DNA from: Streptomyces sp. NBC_00249
GTDB lineage: Bacteria > Actinomycetota > Actinomycetes > Streptomycetales > Streptomycetaceae
Reading direction: 5' to 3'
Assembly: GCF_026342355.1 (NCBI RefSeq)
Contig: NZ_JAPEMV010000001.1
Location: 930,001-994,000, forward strand
Length of the DNA: 64,000 nucleotides
Positions within the stretch are counted from its first letter, which is position 1. Each line of letters begins with the position of its first letter. Shown in pieces: positions 1 to 7,442 of the stretch. The translations under genes and the position numbers were made by a program. The notes under the pieces were generated by a model. It was not told the origin of the DNA and searched no databases. It saw only the letters and a list, made by a program, of their open reading frames with translations.

Positions 1-1573
1 GCCGGGCGAAGTGGAGGACCACCACCTCGGGCTGCTTGACGTCGGTGGAGGCTCGCTCGGAGACGCGGCCCTCGACGTCGAGCACCTTGAGCTCGGTGTA
101 GGCCTGGCCGAGGGTGTCTGGATCTCCGTCGATCCGCTTCTTCAGCCGTGCCTGGAGGACCAGTTCGCCCCGGTCGACGTCGACGGCGTCGCGGTGGTTG
201 AAGGTGTGCTGGAAGACCTCCAGGAAGCGGTGGAAGGCCGGTGATCCGTCCCGCTCGGACTGGAGCATCTCCCGGGTGATGACGCGGCTCATGGTCCGGT
301 AGAGGTACTTCTCGAAGAAGGGGCTCTTCGCCGCCATGCGCAGGAGGCTGCGGAGGGTGTCGTAGTGCTGCTGCGCCAGGGTTCCGCCCTCCTCGCGGAG
401 CCGGTCCATCTCCCGCGTCAGGCCGTTCATCAGCTGGACGGAGCCGAGGAGCAGGTCGGTCTCCGTGAATTCACCGGTGTACGACATCGAGGGCGCCTCT
501 ACGTTGTTGTCGGCCAGCAATTGCAGGGACTTCTTTCCCAGTCCGAGTTCCAGGATCATGTCGGCGTCGAGGCTTTTCAGGATCTCGGCGGTGGTCCGGG
601 AGGCCATGACTTCGTCGGTCATCGCCAGGACCGCGTTCCTGATGTCCGATCCGACGGCGAGCAGGCCCGCGTCGTTGTTCGAGACCACCGGGGTGTGAGG
701 GTTCTTGAAAATGATGACGTTCTCCTCGATGAAACGTGCCAGTGCGCGGCGGACGGACAGCATCCGCTCGGAATGGGCCAGAAACGTGGTCGGAGCTTTG
801 AGCTCTTCCGTCTCGATGGCCGGGAAGTCCTTCATGAACAGGTCGAACCGTGTTTTGGCGCCGAGCCGGACGTAGACGTTCACCTGCCGGGGGGAGTACA
901 GCTTGTGCACTTCCACGTCGGTGGTGGGATACGTGCTCCCGACGGCCGCCAGGAGGGCGGCGAGGTCCTCGGGGCCGCCCTTCAGGGCGACCACGTGGGA
1001 GGGTTCCGGCACCAGGGCCCCGCCCCGGGCGGTGTCGGGGAGGTAGGCGGCCAGTTCCCTCGCGAGGGGCTCGGCGGATCCCTCGCCCTGGGCGGCCACC
1101 AGCATGAGCGGGGTGAAGGCCCGGGCGATGCGGACGCCGTCCGCGACGGAGAGGGAGCCGCTGGCCACCGCGGAGGCCAGGACGCCGAAGCTCTCGCCGG
1201 TGTAGGCGGAGAAGGTCAGGGGGAGGCCGGCGCGGGCCGCCGTGGCCCGCAGGTAGGCGTGCAGGGCCAGGTTGTGCACCAGGAACGCCGCCCCGATGAA
1301 GCCCTGCTGTGCGAGCTTTCCCTCCGGCATGTTCTCCGGGGCCGTCAGGAGCCGCTCCGGCCGGCCGGGGAATCCGAGTGCCCGGGCGCCGTCCTCGTAG
1401 ATTCCGGCGACTTCCGGCATTCCGCTGTCGAGGAGGAAACGGCCGAGGTTCTGGTATGCGGCGCGGCTGCCGAGTCCCGGGAAGAAACCGACGATGTTGT
1501 GCCGTCCCGCTTGCGGGAGGCCCTCCTTGGCCACGGAATCGGATAACCCCATCGCTTTTTCGTCGAGTTTCAT
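1..1573 (-). CDS. Stand-alone acyltransferase (FabD/PKS-AT-like), 3' part outside window
   Basis: The reverse-strand frame runs 524 codons from an ATG at 1573 (AGGAGG-type site just upstream) to the window edge without a stop. Residues about 27-360 look like a malonyl/acyl-CoA:ACP acyltransferase: an N-terminal GFFPGLGS segment (29-36) corresponding to the family's FPGQG, a nucleophile elbow GESFG at 126-130 (Ser128) in place of the usual GHSxG, and the second catalytic motif FLAHSERM with His267. About 150 further residues follow and I do not recognise them. The family transfers acyl groups from CoA to carrier proteins in polyketide or fatty-acid synthesis. The Glu in the elbow and the extra C-terminal region are unusual. 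The specific pathway cannot be told because the downstream genes are outside the window. Confidence 0.7.
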   Translation of the reverse strand, partial: MKLDEKAMGLSDSVAKEGLPQAGRHNIVGFFPGLGSRAAYQNLGRFLLDSGMPEVAGIYEDGARALGFPGRPERLLTAPENMPEGKLAQQGFIGAAFLVHNLALHAYLRATAARAGLPLTFSAYTGESFGVLASAVASGSLSVADGVRIARAFTPLMLVAAQGEGSAEPLARELAAYLPDTARGGALVPEPSHVVALKGGPEDLAALLAAVGSTYPTTDVEVHKLYSPRQVNVYVRLGAKTRFDLFMKDFPAIETEELKAPTTFLAHSERMLSVRRALARFIEENVIIFKNPHTPVVSNNDAGLLAVGSDIRNAVLAMTDEVMASRTTAEILKSLDADMILELGLGKKSLQLLADNNVEAPSMSYTGEFTETDLLLGSVQLMNGLTREMDRLREEGGTLAQQHYDTLRSLLRMAAKSPFFEKYLYRTMSRVITREMLQSERDGSPAFHRFLEVFQHTFNHRDAVDVDRGELVLQARLKKRIDGDPDTLGQAYTELKVLDVEGRVSERASTDVKQPEVVVLHFAR

Positions 1574-1763
1574 CTCTGCCTTCCTCCGCGTCCTGGTCCG
1601 CTACCGGGAGGGTTTCCTCCGGTGCGATCTCCGTTCACTCTTCGAGAATAGGCAGGAGGGAAGGGGGTGTTGGGCGCCTCATCATGAACGTGCCATTCCG
1701 GGGACGCATTGGCAGCATCATGACACCCCGTGCCACCGCTGACCGACGACCCGGCCGGACGGC

Positions 1764-1810
1764 GAAAAGGCCCCCTCCGCCCGGAGTTCCGGGATCGGAG
1801 GAGGCCTTTC
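1764..1810 (-). terminator. Intrinsic terminator after the LuxR-type regulator
   Basis: AAAGGCCCCCTCC and GGAGGAGGCCTTT are inverted repeats around a short loop, with A/T-rich ends. The hairpin lies about 50 bp past the stop of the regulator at 1862 and before the acyltransferase start at 1573, so it should separate the two transcripts. It is near-symmetric and could also work in the other direction. Confidence 0.7.
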
Positions 1811-1861
1811 ACCCCTCTGGCAGGGTGCTGCCGGGTCAGGGGGAAATCACTGCCGCACGGG

Positions 1862-2647
1862 TCATTGTTCGGCGGGGTCGATGAGCCCGAGCTGCGCGGC
1901 GCGCACCCCGGCCTGGAAGCGGGACGTCGCCTCCAGGCGGTTCATCAGGGAGGCGATGTGCCGGCGGTAGGTCCGCACGGACAGCCCGAGGTCGCGGGCC
2001 GCGACCTCGTCGGTGTGGCCCTGGCTGAGCGTCCGCAGGACCCGTAACGCGTTCTCCCCCTCGGTCCAGCCGCCGCCCACGGCGGTGAGGTCCACGGCGG
2101 CGTCCCACACGGCGTTGTGCAGGACCGCCATCGCCTTGGCGGTGTCCAGGTCGCGGACCACCGCCATGCCCTGGGAGCGCCCCCCGGCGCCGTCGAGCAG
2201 GGCGAGCCGGCCGTCGAAGACGGTGGCGGTGGGCAGTTCGTGCGGCGAGAGGCGGATCTCGGCGCCGAGGTGGGAGAGTTCGCAGAGCTGCTCGAAGGCT
2301 TCTTCGTCGCCGAGCAGCCGGCTCGGGAGGATCATGCGGACCTCGCTGCCCCGGGCGAGCAGCTGGGCGTGCAGTTTGTTGAGCAGGAGGTCGCCGTACT
2401 CGTACGGTCCTGCGGAGTAGCTCGACTGGGCAATGACCGACCGGTGCCCTGCCTGGTGGACGATGTGCGCAGCGACCGATTCGGTGGTCGCCGCCTGGTG
2501 TTCGCCGGTTCCGGACGGCGCCACCGTGGTGGTGCGCTCCTGCTCGAACAGTCTGCCCGCCATCTCGGCGAGCTGCTGGGCCTGGTCGCGCAGGGCGTCA
2601 AGGGTGAGGTGGTGGAGTTCGGTCACCGGCTCTGCCGTGACGCTCAT
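1862..2647 (-). CDS. LuxR-type helix-turn-helix transcriptional regulator
   Basis: The 261-aa protein ends in a LuxR/GerE-type helix-turn-helix at about residues 205-255. The core reads DEVAARDLGLSVRTYRRHI, followed by the usual recognition-helix tail. The N-terminal 190 residues resemble the TrmB/phospholipase-D-like sensory fold seen in many Streptomyces regulators (a helical segment, then a domain with SEVRMILPSRLL and SQGMAVVRD). ATG 2647 is chosen because AGGGAGCA lies just upstream; the frame is open further up but without a better site. It sits between a 28-codon short ORF upstream and the acyltransferase gene downstream, so it may control a biosynthetic locus to the left. The target is unknown. 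Confidence 0.8.
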   Translation of the reverse strand: MSVTAEPVTELHHLTLDALRDQAQQLAEMAGRLFEQERTTTVAPSGTGEHQAATTESVAAHIVHQAGHRSVIAQSSYSAGPYEYGDLLLNKLHAQLLARGSEVRMILPSRLLGDEEAFEQLCELSHLGAEIRLSPHELPTATVFDGRLALLDGAGGRSQGMAVVRDLDTAKAMAVLHNAVWDAAVDLTAVGGGWTEGENALRVLRTLSQGHTDEVAARDLGLSVRTYRRHIASLMNRLEATSRFQAGVRAAQLGLIDPAEQ

Positions 2648-2803
2648 GACTGCTCCCTGTTTCAAGGCCGCGGGTCGAACGGCCGATGGATCGGACGGGC
2701 CGGAACGGCGTGGTCTGCGCCGTGGGTCCGGCTGTCGGTACGTCGGCGGGCGCGCGGGCGCCGACGTGTGCACGGGACCGCCGTGCGGAGGGATCGGGGG
2801 CCG

Positions 2804-2890
2804 CTACCGGTCTCCTGGCAGCCGGGCCGGGCGGCGCCGGGCGCGCGCCCCGTCCCGTAGCGGCTCCGCGGGCATGACGAGTTTCTTCAT
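2804..2890 (-). CDS. Short ORF (28 aa), unrecognised small peptide
   Basis: This 28-codon frame starts with ATG at 2890 behind a strong GGAGGA site with about 7 nt spacing and ends in TAG at 2804. The peptide starts MKKLVMPAEPLRDG and has a basic tail (ARARRRPARLPGD). It has no cysteine and no transmembrane stretch. It lies 156 bp upstream of the LuxR-type regulator on the same strand and downstream of a candidate promoter. It may be a leader peptide, a signal or RiPP-type precursor, or a chance frame. The ribosome-binding site is the main support. Confidence 0.45.
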   Translation of the reverse strand: MKKLVMPAEPLRDGARARRRPARLPGDR

Positions 2891-3385
2891 CGAGCGTTCC
2901 TCCATCGCCCCCTGTGCCCGGGCCCGCCCCGCGAGCGGATGCCGGCCGGCCTGGCGAGCACCGTGACCGGCAGCTGGGGCGAACCCGTACAACGTCGCTG
3001 AACAGCAACTTTTTCGACGATGACACGCGGCAGCCCTACCGTGTCAATGCCGCTCTGCCACAACCAGGGCGGGGGGTGGGGGACTTGCCGCCTACTGACC
3101 GCTCCGAGACCGAAGTTCGAGTGGGACCGTAGGGTTTCGCCCCTCTTCGTCATGCGTCCGTCGTTCGTCCGTCTTCCACCCGTCGACCGGGTATGGGCTG
3201 GTTCGAGCCCGGACGCCGAGCGGGGTACGGTGCGGGCCTCCACCGGTGCGGGCCACCACAGCCGGGGACCTCCACCGCCGCGGACCTCCACCGAAAGAGG
3301 CTTTCAACCTTTTCCGCGCGGCAGCGCTCTGAAGTGGGGTGTAAGGACAGGGCCCCGCGCAAGGGGCCGCGGACAAGGAGAGCAG
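2891..3385. other. Divergent intergenic region, 495 bp
   Basis: I see no coding pattern on either strand. The stretch separates the reverse-strand short ORF/LuxR unit from the forward sigma-factor operon and should hold the promoters of both. The segment 3000-3050 is relatively AT-rich for this genome, with a run of five T at 3010-3014 and a consensus-like TTGACA on the reverse strand. Confidence 0.5.
3020..3047 (-). promoter_or_regulatory. Candidate promoter for short ORF and LuxR-type regulator
   Basis: On the reverse strand a perfect TTGACA (3042-3047) is followed after 16 nt by TGTCAT (3020-3025), a weak TANNNT-like -10. Transcription would start near 3013, about 120 nt upstream of the 28-codon ORF. 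The -35 is the convincing part. Confidence 0.35.
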
Positions 3386-3919
3386 ATGCCGGAGAACGGC
3401 CGGGGCTCCGGAGCACCGGAGGGCGCGCACGTGCCCGACAGCTTCGAGAGCTTTGCCCGGGCGAGTCAGACACGGCTGTACCGCACCGCCTACCTGCTGT
3501 GCGGGGACGCGGACACGGCCCGGGACCTGACGCAGACCACCCTCGCCAAGATGTTCCAGCACTGGCGGCGGGCGAGCGCCGCCGACCACCTGGACGCCTA
3601 CGCCAGGACCGTGCTGACCCGCACCTACCTGGCCGAGCGGCGGCGCCGGCTGCGAGACCTGCTGGCGCACGCCCGCCCCGACCCCCGGCCCGCCCCGGAG
3701 AACGCCGACCTGCGGGTGACCCTGCTGTCGGCGCTGGCCGGGCTGCCGCCGCGGGCCAGGGCCATGGTCGTGCTGCGGTACTGGGAGGACCAGAGCGTCG
3801 AGTCCGTCGCCGAACTCCTCCGGTGCAGCGAGTCCACGGTCAAGAGCCAGTGCTCGCGGTCCTTGGCACGGCTGCGCAGCGAACTGGGCGAGGCCCACAT
3901 CTACGCCACGGGGAGCTGA
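3386..3919 (+). CDS. SigE-family RNA polymerase sigma factor (ECF)
   Basis: The 177-aa protein has sigma region 2 (about 17-80, with ARDLTQTTLAKMF) and region 4 (about 110-165, with VESVAELLRCSESTVKSQ and the recognition helix SRSLARLRSEL). Length and layout fit the SigE/SigE70 family that Streptomyces carries in many copies. ATG 3386 has AAGGAG six bases upstream; the frame is open further upstream but without a comparable site. The next gene follows after 9 bp and encodes a single-span membrane protein, the usual arrangement for an ECF factor and a membrane partner. The regulon is unknown. Confidence 0.88.
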   Translation: MPENGRGSGAPEGAHVPDSFESFARASQTRLYRTAYLLCGDADTARDLTQTTLAKMFQHWRRASAADHLDAYARTVLTRTYLAERRRRLRDLLAHARPDPRPAPENADLRVTLLSALAGLPPRARAMVVLRYWEDQSVESVAELLRCSESTVKSQCSRSLARLRSELGEAHIYATGS

Positions 3920-3928
3920 GGAACCGCC

Positions 3929-4795
3929 ATGGGAAACCACCAGGACCGCCAGGACCACCAGAACCACCAGGACGAAGACCGCCGGAGCGCCCTGCTCGTC
4001 AGGGACGTGATGGACCACGCCGTGGCGCAGCTGCCGCCCCCGCACGACCTCCTGCCGGGGGCCGTCGCCCAGGGGCGGCGCCGCAGGGCCCGCACCCGGC
4101 TCGCGGTCGCCGCCGCGGTGGCCTGCGTCGCGGGCGCCGCCCTGTTCGGCTCCTCGATGCTGCCGCGCGGCGCCGGGGGCGCCACCACGGTGCGCCCGGC
4201 CGCGACGACCACCCCCTCACCGGTCCCCGAGCCGTACCGCACGCCGGTGCGGGTCGAACCCACCGGCGACGACGAGCCGTCCAGGGCGCCGCTCGCGCCC
4301 GCCGAGCAGCAGCGCCGGGAGCAGTACCAGCAGCGGGCGGCGGTCCTGCTGGACGCCCTGCTGCCGGACTCGGTCGGGCTGGTCCGGCCGGTCGAGCACA
4401 CCGTGCTGCGCTTCCAGGGCGAGACCCGGGACGGCAAGGTCTTCCCGGTCGCCCTGTCGGTACGGCCGCCGGACGCCGACACCGCCCTGACCTGCGCGGG
4501 CATGCCGGCCTTCGCGAACTGCCAGCAGGCCGCGCTGCCGGACGGCACACCGGCGATCGTCTTGAACAGCGGCTCTCCGCAGTTGCCGAGCCCCCTCGTA
4601 CGGTTCTCCTACCGGGGCGGCACCGTCACCCTCACGGTGTTCTCGGACGAGGCCGCGGGGACCGCCGCGCCGGTGGGCGGCGCCGAACTGCTGCGGGCCG
4701 TGGGCGACCCGCGCTTCCTCGACCTGGTGCGGGACGTGCAGGAGCACCCGATCCGGGAGATGCAGGAGCGGCGGACCTCGGTCGCCGGCGGCTGA
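3929..4795 (+). CDS. Membrane protein, putative sigma-factor partner
   Basis: The 288-aa protein has a hydrophilic, His/Gln-rich N terminus (HQDRQDHQNHQ), a PHDLLPGAV segment, a basic stretch RRRRARTR and then one transmembrane helix at about 56-78. The rest is an extracytoplasmic domain, Pro/Thr-rich at first. This is the layout of membrane-anchored partners encoded next to SigE-family sigma factors in Streptomyces. No zinc-binding HxxxCxxC anti-sigma motif is visible, so an anti-sigma role is inferred from position only. It is co-transcribed with the sigma gene (9-bp gap, GAGGA site). Confidence 0.7.
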   Translation: MGNHQDRQDHQNHQDEDRRSALLVRDVMDHAVAQLPPPHDLLPGAVAQGRRRRARTRLAVAAAVACVAGAALFGSSMLPRGAGGATTVRPAATTTPSPVPEPYRTPVRVEPTGDDEPSRAPLAPAEQQRREQYQQRAAVLLDALLPDSVGLVRPVEHTVLRFQGETRDGKVFPVALSVRPPDADTALTCAGMPAFANCQQAALPDGTPAIVLNSGSPQLPSPLVRFSYRGGTVTLTVFSDEAAGTAAPVGGAELLRAVGDPRFLDLVRDVQEHPIREMQERRTSVAGG

Positions 4796-4821
4796 CGGGA
4801 ACGCCGCCGCGGGTGTCCGCG

Positions 4822-6030
4822 TCAGCCGATGTCCAGGACGACCGGGCCCCCGTCCGGGTCGACGCGGGCCGTCCAGCCCGGCGGCAGCCGCAGCGACCGG
4901 GACGGGGACACCGGGGCCAGGACCCGGCGCCGCCACAGGAGCCGGCCGTCCTGGACCACCCGCACCACCGGGCCGCTCGACGGCTCCCCGGAGCGCAGCA
5001 GCAGCGGCCGCCCGGCGGTGCCCGTGAGCCGGTTCGGCGTCACCCACAGCAGGGGGGAGCGGACCTCCAGGGGCGGGCCGGGCCGCGGCCAGGGGGCGCC
5101 CGCCAGGTGCTCCAGGACCGGGGCCGCCGCGGCGGCGCCCTCCCCGGCGGCGGTGGCGGCGCGTTCGATGCCGTGGAGGGCGTTGCCGACGGCGAAGACG
5201 CCCGGCTCCGGCGTACGGAAGGAGGCGTCCACGCGCGGGCCCCGGGTGCCGGGGTCCAGGGGGACGCCGCCGCGCCGGGCCAGTTCGTGATCGGGGATCC
5301 AGTCGCCGGTGAACACCACCGTGTCGCAGGCGAGTACCCCGGACCGGCCGTCCCGGTGGCGTACGGCCACGCCCGTCAGCCGGCCCCGGCCGCGCAGTTC
5401 GCCGACCGTCGTAGCCGTGAGCAGCGGGACCCCGGGCACGGCGGCGGCGCGCGGGCGTTCGGTGACCACCGCCACCACCTCCGTGCCCGCCCTCCGGAGC
5501 GTGGCCACGGCGTGGCGGGCCACCGGCTCGGCGCCCACCACCACGGCCCGCCGTCCGACGGGCAGACCGTACCCGTGGACCGACCGGAACAGTTCCCCGG
5601 TGGTCAGTACGCCCTGCGGGCGGGAGCCGGGCACCAGCCGGGCGCTGCGGGGGCGTTCGCGGGCGCCCGTGGCGAGGACCACGGCGCGGGCCGTGATCCG
5701 CTCCAGGCCGGCCGGGCTCGTGGTCTCCAGGGACAGCGGGCCGGCCCAGCCGGTGGCGGTGACGCCGGTACGGACCGCGGCCCCGGCGGCGAGGGCCGCC
5801 CGCAGCGACCGCCGCGCGTACTCGGGGCCCCGGAGCCAGGGGCGCGGCGGCCTGCCGAAGCCGCCGTGGTGGAGGTGGCGCGGCATCCCGCCCGCGTCCT
5901 GCTCGCGTTCCAGTACCTCGACCCGCCCGGCGCCCGCCCGCGCCAGCCGGGCGGCCAGGGCCAGTCCGGCGGGCCCGGCGCCGACGACCAGTACGTCGAC
6001 CAGCGCGTCCGTACGGTGCGCGGGCGTCAC
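4822..6030 (-). CDS. FAD-dependent pyridine nucleotide-disulphide oxidoreductase family protein
   Basis: The 402-aa protein opens with an FAD Rossmann motif VLVVGAGPAGLALAARL (about 14-30), has ATG-type and second Rossmann segments (VVLATGARERP; RAVVVGAEPVARHAV) and the C-terminal FAD motif GVFAVGNALHGI. This matches the alpha subunits of opine/proline/glycine-type dehydrogenases and GlpB-like partners. Start is GTG 6030, whose bases overlap the TGA of the upstream gene (GTGA), so the two are translationally coupled. It is the last gene of a kinase-oxidoreductase-oxidoreductase operon. I infer that it forms an oxidoreductase complex with the preceding protein; the substrate is unknown. Confidence 0.8.
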   Translation of the reverse strand: MTPAHRTDALVDVLVVGAGPAGLALAARLARAGAGRVEVLEREQDAGGMPRHLHHGGFGRPPRPWLRGPEYARRSLRAALAAGAAVRTGVTATGWAGPLSLETTSPAGLERITARAVVLATGARERPRSARLVPGSRPQGVLTTGELFRSVHGYGLPVGRRAVVVGAEPVARHAVATLRRAGTEVVAVVTERPRAAAVPGVPLLTATTVGELRGRGRLTGVAVRHRDGRSGVLACDTVVFTGDWIPDHELARRGGVPLDPGTRGPRVDASFRTPEPGVFAVGNALHGIERAATAAGEGAAAAAPVLEHLAGAPWPRPGPPLEVRSPLLWVTPNRLTGTAGRPLLLRSGEPSSGPVVRVVQDGRLLWRRRVLAPVSPSRSLRLPPGWTARVDPDGGPVVLDIG

Positions 6031-7442
6031 CGGCGGACCTCCTCGAACAGTGCGCGGACGGCGGCCCCGCAGTGGAAGCCCTGGCAGCGGCCGCCCCGGG
6101 CGCGCGTGCGCCGCCGCAGGCCGTCCAGGGATCCGGGCGGGACGGTCCCGGCGAGCGCGTCGCGGATCTCCCCGCGGGTCACGCGCTCGCAGTGGCAGAC
6201 GATCCGGCCGTACTCCGGGTCCGCCGCGATCAGCGCCGCGTCGCGGTACGGCCGGGGGAAGGCCTCGCCGAGGTTCGGCATCCGCACCGGTTCCAGCTCC
6301 CGCGCGCCGGCCGTCGGCAGGCCGCCGTCGGCGAGCAGCTCCAGCACGTGCGCGGCGATCGCCATGGAGGCGGTCAGCCCGGTGGAGCGGATCCCGCCGA
6401 CGCTCACGTACCGCTGTGCGGGATGTGCGCGGATCGCGTAGTCCTCCTGGCCGGTGGCGGCCCGCAGCCCGGCGTAGACGGCGGTGACCTCCTCGTCCAG
6501 GAGCGCGGGCAGGATCCGCCGGCCCTTGTCCCGCAGCAGCGCGAGTCCTTCGGCGGTCGAGCCGGTGGCCGTCTTGTCGTTCAGGTCCTCGGCGGTCGGG
6601 CCGAGCATCACGTTCCCGTACACGGTGGGTGTCACCAGTACGCCCTTGCCGCGCGCGTCCGGCACCGGCAGCAGGACGTGGCGTACGAGGCCGCGCGCGA
6701 GTTCGTCGAAGACGATCAGCTGGCCGCGCCGGGGCGTCACGGTGAAGTCCGCGTGCCCGAGCAGCCGGTCGATCTCGTCGGCGTACAGGCCCGCCGCGTT
6801 GACCAGGTGGCGGGTGCGCAGCGGTCCGCGGCCGGTGGCCAGGACGTGCGGAGCGCCCGGCCCGCCCGGGGCCACCGACCGCACCGGGCAGTTGAGGTGC
6901 AGGTCGACGCCGGCCCGTACGGCCTGCGTCGCGTAGGCGAGGGTGGTCGTCCAGGGGCAGACGATCGCTTCGTCCGGCACGTGGAGCGCCCCGAGCACGC
7001 CGGGCCCGAGCTGCGGCTCGCGGGCCCGTACCTCCGCGGCCTCCAGGATCCGCGCGGAGCGGTAGCCGTTGCGGACGGCCTTGTCGGCGAGGCCCGGGAG
7101 CGCCGCGTGCTGTTCCTCGTTCCAGGCGACGAGCAGCGCCCCGAGCGGTTCCACCGGGATGCCGCTGTCGGCGGCGTACGCGGCGAGCAGCCGTTGCCCC
7201 TGCCGGACGAGCCGGGACTCCAGGGAGCCGGGCACGGCGTCGAAACCGGTGTGCAGGATCGCGGTGTTGGCCTTGGAGGTGCCGTTGCCGACGTCGTCGG
7301 AGGCGTCGAGGAGGGCGGTCCGCAGCGGGAGCCGGGCCAGTTCGCGGGCGATGGCCGTGCCCACCACACCGGCCCCGACGACCGTCACGTCGTACGGGTC
7401 GCCCGCACCGCCGGGCAGCGGGCCGCCGGTGGTGACGGTCAC
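6027..7442 (-). CDS. NAD(P)/FAD-dependent oxidoreductase with C-terminal BFD-like [2Fe-2S] domain
   Basis: The 471-aa protein begins with GTG 7442, overlapping the TGA of the kinase gene. Residues about 14-370 form a DAO/GlpA-like FAD domain (VTVVGAGVVGTAIARELARL; later YVSVGGIRSTGLTASMAIA). The last 70 residues hold CHCERVTRGEI and CQGFHCG, a Cys-x-Cys plus Cys-x4-Cys arrangement typical of BFD-like [2Fe-2S]-binding domains. This domain order matches the GlpA subunit of glycerol-3-phosphate dehydrogenase and its relatives. With the neighbouring FGGY kinase the likely role is oxidation of a phosphorylated polyol, but the substrate is inferred only from the context. Confidence 0.85.
   Translation of the reverse strand: MTVTTGGPLPGGAGDPYDVTVVGAGVVGTAIARELARLPLRTALLDASDDVGNGTSKANTAILHTGFDAVPGSLESRLVRQGQRLLAAYAADSGIPVEPLGALLVAWNEEQHAALPGLADKAVRNGYRSARILEAAEVRAREPQLGPGVLGALHVPDEAIVCPWTTTLAYATQAVRAGVDLHLNCPVRSVAPGGPGAPHVLATGRGPLRTRHLVNAAGLYADEIDRLLGHADFTVTPRRGQLIVFDELARGLVRHVLLPVPDARGKGVLVTPTVYGNVMLGPTAEDLNDKTATGSTAEGLALLRDKGRRILPALLDEEVTAVYAGLRAATGQEDYAIRAHPAQRYVSVGGIRSTGLTASMAIAAHVLELLADGGLPTAGARELEPVRMPNLGEAFPRPYRDAALIAADPEYGRIVCHCERVTRGEIRDALAGTVPPGSLDGLRRRTRARGGRCQGFHCGAAVRALFEEVRR

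Noticed and set aside
365..1546. 393-codon forward frame opposite the acyltransferase gene
   Set aside because: No family features; the reverse strand shows clear acyltransferase motifs and a good ribosome-binding site.
3193..6441. Very long forward frame (over 1000 codons) across the sigma factor and oxidoreductase genes
   Set aside because: It is Pro/Arg/Gly-rich, without domains, and antisense or out of frame to well-supported genes; a GC-rich shadow.
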